Of a stretch of 64,000 nt of DNA, positions 57,081 through 64,000 are shown in pieces. Numbering within the stretch: the stretch's first letter is position 1; each line of letters starts with the position of its first letter. The stretch comes from Hirsutella rhossiliensis. Its lineage: Eukaryota > Ascomycota > Sordariomycetes > Hypocreales > Ophiocordycipitaceae. The notes below the pieces were generated by a model, which searched no databases, was not told the origin of the DNA, and saw only the letters and a program-made list of their open reading frames with translations. Both the position numbers and the translations under genes were made by a program. The DNA is taken from assembly GCF_020360975.1 (NCBI RefSeq), contig NW_025408669.1:4774001-4838000 (forward strand), written 5' to 3'.

Positions 57081-59177
57081 TCACAGCTCCATGTGCCTGC
57101 GAGAACTCTCCATGGCCTGCTCCATGGCGACCTTGACAGCACGCACCACAAACGGCCGCAACGCCGCCCTTTTGAACCCCAGGTCGGCATCGCTGGATCG
57201 CCTTTGCACCGTCACCAATCCCCGCCGCATCAGCGGGCCGACCAACTCGGCCTCTGCCACCTGTGCCTCTGCCCGGATCGATGTCTGCGCCACCGTCTTG
57301 GCGAGTTCCCGGGACATGAGATAGTCGACGTACGCCTCGACCTCGGCCGAGTAGACGCTGATTGCATCCGCCGGGGGCAGGAAAAATGCCCTTTCCGCGC
57401 TGAGCGAGGAGCCCTCCCCGAGTCCCGAGCTCGTGCCCAGTCCGGCACCCAATCCAATTCCGGCCCCGGCGCCGCCCGCAGTGCTGGCCCCGGCGCTGGC
57501 GGCGCTGGTTAAGAATGCTGAACCCCCCAGGGCAATGAATGTCCCGACAGCGGCTCCCAATGCCTTTTTAACCCATCCGCCGCTTGACTCGGCTTGCATT
57601 TGCTGAACGTCGTCCACCACCTTCTTCTTTGCTTCCTCCGCCGCCTGAGCTGTTTCGTCCTTCTGTACCTCCCCGGAGCTCCTCTCCTCTCCCGTATTCT
57701 CAGCCTTGCCTTTTTTCTTGTTCCTGGCCCTCTTCTGAGCCTTTTTGCTTGCCTTGTTAGCCTTGTCGGCCTCCTGCCCAACTGCTTCGATGGTTTTGCG
57801 CAACTCCATCATTTCATTGCTGAGGATACTGTCCTCATTCGAAACCGCGAAGATCAAGTCGTAATCCCGAGTTCGAGACCATATGACGTCGGCGGCCTCT
57901 ACCTCTTGTGCACTCATCTCCAACGCCGTAAACGGCTCCTTCTGCGAGATTTGGGCGGCCTCCCCATCTCTCAGCTTTTCCAGCATCTCTGAAACTGGCT
58001 GTTTCGCCTTCATCTTCTCCATGAGTTCTTCCTTAGCCTCCTCCTTCAGTTTAGGTATCATGTCAGCCTCTGCTTTTGCCTTGTCTGCGTCTGCTAGCTC
58101 CGCAGCCTTTTGCGCTCCCTCTCTGTAGCTCTTGGCGGCGTTGGTGTATGCCAAGTTGGAGGCTTCAGCGGCTGCGGCCCTTGCGTCCTTGGTTAGTTTG
58201 AGGGCCCCTTTATAGGGCTCCGAATGGAGGCACACGTATTCGTCGCAAATCTGGGCTATCTTTTTGGTAGACTCCTTTGCTTTTTTGGCCGCCTTGGCCG
58301 CCTTGTTTGCTTCTTCCCTAGCCTTTTGTGCATCTGGCTCCTCCCGGACGGAGTTATATGCCCTTTCGGCCTCGGTTGCCGCCTCACTGACTTGCTTTGC
58401 TTCCACCTCGATATCTTTGAATGCTTTCTCCGCTGAGGCCAGTATCTCGGCGTGATTTGGCGCTGTAAATAATGGGAAGCCAGTTTCTTTGTTCCAGCCT
58501 ATAACTTCCCCGACATTAGGCTGGTTCATGAACTCAATAGCACGGCTATAAGCCGTTGACCCGTCAGCCAGCTGGGGCTGTGGCCCATTGGCGAGCCATG
58601 AATCGTATTTGGTGTCATAATCCAGATTGCGTGTGAAGTCTTTAGACGGATCGTCTATATACGCCTTTAGAACTTCGTCTGTTGCCCGAACTGGAATGGT
58701 GTTCCAGCCAATGACTTGGTCCCATCGTATGCCTCCCAACGCGTCATATTCGTCTACCGATTTGGCCATGTCAGAGATGTATCCTTGAATGCTTGGTGAT
58801 GCCTCAATCATATTTGGTGTTGCCTGAATGCGATAGAGATAGCTTTCCGTTGCATCCGTTTTGGCGCGGTGGCTGCCATACTTGATTGCGGGCAAAATTT
58901 GGGCTGACGTTGAAATATACGCCGAGGCAAAGATGCCATAGGGTTCCTTGCGGTATTTCAAATGCTCGTTCAAGCCATATCTGTCCTCTGGTGGGGGATT
59001 GATTGCCGGAAGGAATCCGTTTTGGCCTTGGATTTCGGTTGAGGTTCGACTGTCGCCCCGGTAGACAATTTGGACTTGCCTGATCTGCGGCTGCTCGTCA
59101 GGCGCTGGTCTGGCAACGCTGGTGCCAAGGAGCAACAGTAACCAGGACAGGATCAACATCACCCAGCGTGGATACAT
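57081..59177 (-). CDS. Secreted enterotoxin-A-type ADP-ribosyltransferase-like protein
   Basis: Intronless 698-aa secreted protein. Signal peptide at ~1-23. The enterotoxin A (ADP-ribosyltransferase) domain occupies ~33-240, recognised by Y-R-G-D-S-R with the NAD-site Arg40, the S-T-S motif at 89-91, A-L-G-G-I and two I-G-W-N turns. Where the family has the catalytic Glu-x-Glu pair, this copy reads E143-Y-D145, so activity is uncertain. Residues ~245-530 are an Ala/Glu/Lys-rich coiled coil with a K/R cluster at 477-491. Residues 537-582 form a Gly/Ala-rich hydrophobic stretch, and an amphipathic helical tail follows. Family members occur in insect-pathogenic and endoparasitic fungi and are thought to act on hosts; for this protein that is inference. 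Confidence 0.85.
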   Translation of the reverse strand: MYPRWVMLILSWLLLLLGTSVARPAPDEQPQIRQVQIVYRGDSRTSTEIQGQNGFLPAINPPPEDRYGLNEHLKYRKEPYGIFASAYISTSAQILPAIKYGSHRAKTDATESYLYRIQATPNMIEASPSIQGYISDMAKSVDEYDALGGIRWDQVIGWNTIPVRATDEVLKAYIDDPSKDFTRNLDYDTKYDSWLANGPQPQLADGSTAYSRAIEFMNQPNVGEVIGWNKETGFPLFTAPNHAEILASAEKAFKDIEVEAKQVSEAATEAERAYNSVREEPDAQKAREEANKAAKAAKKAKESTKKIAQICDEYVCLHSEPYKGALKLTKDARAAAAEASNLAYTNAAKSYREGAQKAAELADADKAKAEADMIPKLKEEAKEELMEKMKAKQPVSEMLEKLRDGEAAQISQKEPFTALEMSAQEVEAADVIWSRTRDYDLIFAVSNEDSILSNEMMELRKTIEAVGQEADKANKASKKAQKRARNKKKGKAENTGEERSSGEVQKDETAQAAEEAKKKVVDDVQQMQAESSGGWVKKALGAAVGTFIALGGSAFLTSAASAGASTAGGAGAGIGLGAGLGTSSGLGEGSSLSAERAFFLPPADAISVYSAEVEAYVDYLMSRELAKTVAQTSIRAEAQVAEAELVGPLMRRGLVTVQRRSSDADLGFKRAALRPFVVRAVKVAMEQAMESSRRHMEL

Positions 59178-60500
59178 GTCGGCGGTGAGGGACCGGTGTC
59201 AAGCAAAACTAAGGCCCCTGACAGAAACTAGAGAGAGAGAGAAGGTCAAGAGAGATGGGTTTTGAAAACATTGAAGCGAGAGATGCTGCCAAGTTCCATT
59301 GATATAGACAACGAGGACGAAACTTCGCCCGCCGCCTGCCTAAGTAAGCTAATAATTTAATTATCATTTAAGAACATTGATGGCAGTGTTTGTTTGAGTG
59401 CATGACTCAATATCGCATGAATGCAAATCTCTCGCGTACTCCGTACGTTGACTTCCAGTATAGCATAGCACCGCCTACTGTCTATATTACGCAGTCTGAA
59501 CTTGGGCCGACCTCACTCAAGGACTTGATGCCAGCTGCTTGGCGAGTAATAAGACTCTCCGATATGCCGAATTTTTCCATGGTCGTAATATTCTAGCCCT
59601 GCTCCGCACCCCAATATGGCCATTGTTACTACCCATCTGTACCCCTGTCAAATTGTTGATGCGGGCGGCGTCCTTTGAAGTTTGTGCTCTGTACAACTGG
59701 AGGGACTTACAGTGTAATTCGGACAAAAACACGAGAGTCCTAATTAGAGACTGCTTCCGTCAATATACGGTTTACATCCACAGTACAGGACATAATATTT
59801 TTGGTGAAAAGAGAGATGCTTGCTGGCTTTGTTGTCCTGTTGCGCTCCACAATCTAGTCGGCTCTGTCAAGAACCTGAAGAGAGGGAGGAAAGGCCGAAG
59901 TATGCAAGAAGAGATGCCTGCTTAATCGGGACCTCTTTCCACTCTACTGTACATCGCCGGGTTAATTGCATTGCGTAGGGCGTTGTGATGCATGGTTATA
60001 GCATGCTTATAACGCTTATAAGTGCTACGGGCGGCTCTGGAGATAACTTACAGCAGAGCCACTGGCAAGACCTCGCGACCACCAGAGACATTGTGGCATT
60101 GTGCTCGAGTGAATCTACCTGTGGGTGCTACCTATATAACGCCTTAAATAAGACCGAGACAGACTTGCATCCAGGCTAAAAGAGTATATGCATTATATTA
60201 GCAGTGTTTTTCCGTGTAAGTCAAAGAAATCAAGCTCCTCCTTCGGTAGCTGTATGTTCACCCTTGTTTACAACGCATCAACAAGTGAGTAGGGGCCGCA
60301 TAGACACCTTGATTAGGCAAAGATGCTAAGAAAAGGGTTGAATTCCGCCTATAGGCACCCGGAATAATTATAGGCGGCGTGCCGAGCGGAATTACTTCCA
60401 CTATCCACATGGTGTTTAAAGCGCTGCCAAGGCTTAGCATCTTAACGACGTTGAATATATACCACCCCCACCTCGCCTTCAGTATGGGATTTCTCAGTTA
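59178..60500. other. Gene-poor, AT-enriched interval
   Basis: No supported gene. Probably holds the promoter of the ADP-ribosyltransferase gene (59180-59400). A hairpin-prone segment CCGCCTATA...TATAGGCGG lies near 60340-60375. Confidence 0.45.
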
Positions 60501-61546
60501 ACGTCAGTCACCTAGCTTACAGCATACCCCCCTTCCAGCACCCTTTCTCACCAAAACGCAAGCTTTAAAACACTAAATAATAAATATAAGAAAAATAGTT
60601 ATGCCTATTCGCTCCTAGAATACTATTAGTAAAATAGCTTAAGTTAGTATTAAAATTTACTTTTTATATATATTATTGTGAGAGCGCTACTAGGAGGTAC
60701 GGGCTGACAAAGCACTCGGGTACGTAGTACCAATGTGTCGGCAGGGTATCGGCAGGGAATCGTGCCTACCCCGCTCGCATGTCATAGACCACTCGCCATT
60801 CCGACGGAAGAGGAAAAATCCCTCTTCTCGCAAGCTTCAGTCTTGCGACGAGGAGAACACAATACACACAGCGCAGTACCTCTAGCTATCTCTACTACCT
60901 GACTGATCGTACCGTGATACGTATTCCCTTATAATTATATCTAATTATACTTATATAAAAGCTTAAAGCTAACTTAAGTATTTTATTAGTACTTTCTATT
61001 ACTTTACTTAGTAAGCCTTAATACTTTAAAAAGTACTAAATTAATATTAAAAAAATTCTAATAAAGTAAGCTAAGTAGTAAATAAGCTTTTTTATAGTAT
61101 ATACTACTAATAAAGTAGTTAAAGACTTATAAATAGCTTTTTCTTTTAAGTTATTAAGTAATAAACTTTTCTCTTTATTAAAAAAAGAGGTATTTTAAGA
61201 ATATCCTATTATCTTTTTATTTAATAGATAAAATAGTAAATAGAAAGTACTTTTAAGTACTAAAAGCTATATAAAGATAAATAGTACTATATAATTTTTT
61301 TAAACTATTTATTTAGTATTTTATTTTTACTATAGGAAAACTAAAAAGTAATATAACTTATTTATTATTAGAAAAAAAGAAAAACTTATAGTACTTTATA
61401 AATCTATTATAGCTTAGCTCTTTAGCTATAAAGTTTTAGTCTTTCTACCTATTTTAATAAATTAGTTATAGATTTATAAAAAACCCGACTTTTAGTGGGA
61501 AAAGGGTGCTGGAAGGGGGGTATGCTGTAAGCTAGGTGGCTGACGT
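60501..61546. mobile_element. Decayed TA-flanked DNA transposon (Tc1/mariner-pogo/Fot1-like), AT-rich
   Basis: Ends are inverted repeats of about 55-60 bp beginning ACGTCAGYCACCTAGCTTAC, imperfect mainly by transitions. Both sides abut TA (60499-60500 and 61547-61548), the target duplication of the Tc1/mariner superfamily. Apart from a nested LTR the interior is extremely AT-rich, full of TpA words and without long frames, as produced by repeat-induced point mutation (RIP). At 1046 bp it is a non-autonomous or internally deleted copy. Confidence 0.75.
60677..60933. mobile_element. Solo LTR nested in the decayed DNA transposon
   Basis: A 257-bp block of ordinary composition inside the AT-rich element. 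It starts TGTGAGAG, ends CCCTTATA, and is flanked on both sides by ATTAT (60672-60676 and 60934-60938), a 5-bp duplication typical of LTR retrotransposons. The terminal CA appears as TA, a C-to-T change. No internal retroelement sequence remains, so it is a solo LTR. Confidence 0.7.
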
Positions 61547-61874
61547 TACATGGCTGTCTCCTTTTCTTGCGGGGCGTAATGTAGAATAAGTTAGAGCGCT
61601 TTAAGCATGTCCTATAGCTACGCAATCACTTTTACCAAGAAATGCGCAGCCCTGTGCACAGCAAAGCACAAGGGTTTGCCTGCCAATACGCAGGTGTGAG
61701 GAAACCACTAGGTTGTGCAGGCAAAAGTGAAGTGACACTCCAACAGATGACCTGGAAGTGGACCCTATATGCCATGGAGGTGCTGGTGGCAGCTGACGGT
61801 AGGTATAAAGGGAGGCCGGCAATGGGCAACATGGGCTTCCTCCCCTCCGTCTCCTTTCATTATCCCTCGGCACC
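61547..61874. promoter_or_regulatory. Upstream region of the Cys-rich secreted gene
   Basis: 328 bp between the transposon end and the start codon. TATAAAGG at 61804-61811, 64 bp before the ATG, could be a TATA box; the transposon therefore abuts this promoter. Confidence 0.45.
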
Positions 61875-63732
61875 ATGTTGAACATCCTGCTGGTTGGTGC
61901 GCTTGTTGTAAGGTCTCTAGCTAAGGACGCTCCCTCGGCCGCCCCCGAAGCACCCGACCCGGGCCGTCCGAGCGAACCATTAAACACATACAGGAACCTT
62001 ATAGTGGACATTGGCGGCCTTATCTCTGACGCCACCACATGTTACAACATGTACGAGGAAAAGGTCAGGGTAGCGGAATTTGTTGGGGAATCATTGTTGG
62101 CCACTATCCAGTTGTGCGATAAGGACTACGACTCTATCCATGCTCAGCTCCGAGATGCTCGCGATACGGCACGGAAGCCCGACTTTCCAGCGGACCAGCT
62201 GGATGGCCTTGGGTTGCCCAACGTGCTTGAAGGCGACCCGAGCCAACAAGGGAATCGGACCGTTAGTCTGGTGAACAGGCTTGACCAGCTTAAGCAAGCG
62301 GCTGAACAGGCGGTTCGAGTTCGTGATGAGCAGGCAAGTATCCACACACAAATCAATGACAATACTCCAATCAATACAACTTACCTCCAGAGGCTCCAGC
62401 CTCAAGACACGCTGCACGTTTTCAGGATTTGTGATAACTAACCAGTTAATCCAGGCAAAAGCTGGGGAACCAAAGCCATGGAAATACCCAGATGATATGC
62501 AGTGCTATGAGCGGCACTCTGTTAGTGAGAACTGCCTGGGGACCAAGGTCCTTTGCGACCGGCAGGGACCCGAGAGTGAGCAATGCTTTCAATCTCGGAA
62601 ACGCCCACAGTTCCAAATAGGGCTAGAAGAAAACTGCAAGGTCGATCCCAGTAGATCCAGCGAAGCCTGTGTCGGGACCGAAGAATGGTGCGGGAGAGGC
62701 CCCATTGTCAAGATATGGGGGTCCAGCAAGAACTGCATAGACTACCGACACCGAGACGGGACCCAGCAATCGCATCCGTGGGAAGAGGGAAGCGGATGTC
62801 ACGAGAAGACAGAGGGCTGCCTTGGAACGTTTTCCTGGTGCGCACTTTACTACTGGGCGACTTATTCGAGCCAAGAGGCCTGTTTCGGCGACCGCAAGCC
62901 CCGGCCCACGGACAACAAGAAGGGACCGTGGAAATTCCCAGACGTTTCCTACTTTGCCGACTCCGAGATCAGTAGGGGCACTGAGGCCCTATGCACCGAA
63001 ATCAGGAACCCGGAAATACGGACTAGCTGCTACAACGCTCGGGAGCCGGCACCCTGGAGATTCCCATTCTCCGCGGATTGCCCGGTGACAGGGGATCTGG
63101 AGGATGAGCGGTGCATGGGCTCACAAGCTTGGTGTGAGTACCAAAAGGGAATCTACGGAACACTCGAGGGATGTCTTTCGATCCGCCAACGAGCCCCCAA
63201 GCACTCCAATCTCGACTGGAAGTATGGAGAAGATTGTGCGAAGCGGTCCGAGAAATGCCTTGGAACGCTCAAGGCATGCTCTCTGTTCGAGAGGGCGAGG
63301 TTGAAACAAGACTGCGTTGCAGCAAGATGGAGCCCGGGATTCATCCTGCCCAATTCAAAAAGCTGCAACAAGGAGGGGGAGCCCAACGAGCGTTGCTCTG
63401 GGACATTCGAGTGGTGCGTCGACCACTGGAGCAAGGGGGGCTATAGCGGCGAGGCGGCATGCTTCAGCAAGCACGGGTTCGACGCTGTCCGTTTCGAAAA
63501 TTCGATTATTTCTCTCGTGGCTCCGGCGGTGCAAGAGAAGATTCTCGACGTTGCGCAAAACGTCACAACCAAGGCCTTGTTCCAGGCGCTAGCCGTCGAC
63601 GGTCAGTCGCGCCAGTCGGCCATGAAGTCGACAAAAGAGTTCCTGGCCCAATATTTCGAGAAGCTCAGGACGGCCCTGATGCGAGAGGGGTGGGCCGAGC
63701 AGGCTGTCAAGAAGGCTCTTTCATCGGCCTAG
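61875..63732 (+). CDS. Secreted protein with seven four-cysteine repeats
   Basis: Family not recognised. Two exons, 61875-62333 and 62455-63732, 578 aa, joined by a 121-nt GC-AG intron (CAG|GCAAGT...CTAAC...CCAG). Signal peptide ~1-16. The N-terminal domain (~35-155) is helical with two Cys. Residues ~160-490 are seven units of 44-54 residues with the pattern (W-K-F/Y)...C-x6-10-C-x-G-T/S-x3-C-x9-14-C, at C170, C214, C268, (unit 4), C362, C414 and C457. The C-x-G-T/S-x3-C spacing is invariant; in unit 4 the first two Cys are lost (S326 replaces the second). An amphipathic helical tail (~495-578) follows. Probably an extracellular disulphide-rich effector or structural protein. Confidence 0.8.
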
Positions 63733-64000
63733 GCGTTTTGTGTATATCTCACCGAGGCTGTAGCAGCGTGGCTAGATAAACCGACCGCCTGACAGACTGT
63801 CTGAAGAAGTGAATATAGTCTGTCTGACTGTAGACCAACCGATCGATAGGTTCGGTCAGTCTGGGTCGTCTCAGACGGTTTGAGCCAGCAGCGCCATAGC
63901 TCACCGAGGTTATAAATGTAATGCAAACCGGGTCCTGGGCCAGGCGCGTCTGCGTCTGCTGTTAGTCTCTATAATGATGTATAAATGTCAAACATAGCAA
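63733..64000. other. 3' flank, window end
   Basis: Short GTCTG/CAGAC inverted words recur, but no gene or element boundary could be defined. Confidence 0.4.

Noticed and set aside
60258..60440. 60-codon minus frame in the AT-enriched gap
   Set aside because: Short, no motif, overlaps a hairpin-forming inverted repeat.
63750..63925. Repeated TCACCGAGG and GTCTG words after the Cys-rich gene
   Set aside because: Too short and irregular to define a repeat unit or element end within the window.

Overview
This window is nuclear DNA from a filamentous ascomycete, most likely a hypocrealean Sordariomycete. Genes are dense and carry short introns (about 50-120 nt, usually GTRNGT...CTAAC...YAG). Their products are typical of ascomycetes: Zn2Cys6 regulator, Nma111, Cue1, Spt3, AP-2 sigma, Ist1, Not2. 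The last 12 kb holds AT-rich, mutation-decayed transposon DNA and a secreted enterotoxin-A-type ADP-ribosyltransferase. That family is expanded in insect- and nematode-associated fungi, so such a lifestyle is plausible but unproven. I saw no tRNA, rRNA or CRISPR.

Region 1-10.2 kb: the 5' part of a mitochondrial DEAD-box helicase (MSS116), then INCENP and condensin SMC2 head to head over a 489-bp promoter. Region 10.3-15.7 kb: a mARC-like MOSC protein, a D-Ala-D-Ala-ligase-like ATP-grasp enzyme, and a divergently transcribed lysine-2,3-aminomutase-like radical SAM enzyme. Region 16.2-17.2 kb: a 955-bp transposable element with perfect 119-bp inverted ends, a target duplication and a small Pro/Gln-rich ORF.

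Region 19-54.5 kb is housekeeping: Zn2Cys6 regulator, MOB/phocein protein, ZNG1-type zinc-chaperone GTPase, NOT2, CUE1, a large J-domain protein, a small Myb-like basic protein, NMA111, IST1, a zinc-knuckle gene with an in-frame TAG, AP-2 sigma, a BRE4/ArAE-type membrane protein, SPT3 and PPM1.

Region 54.5-64 kb looks like a fast-evolving compartment. It contains a decayed Baeyer-Villiger/FMO monooxygenase, the secreted ADP-ribosyltransferase-like protein, an AT-rich TA-flanked DNA transposon with a solo LTR nested inside it, and a secreted protein built from seven four-cysteine repeats. The last two secreted genes flank the transposon and are the best candidates for a little-described system: a possible toxin-like enzyme plus Cys-rich secreted partner. 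A second candidate is the divergent ATP-grasp / lysine-aminomutase pair.

Exon models were worked out by eye from splice sites, reading frame and recognised family motifs. All of the conventionally spliced models add up to whole codons. No alignments or database searches were run.
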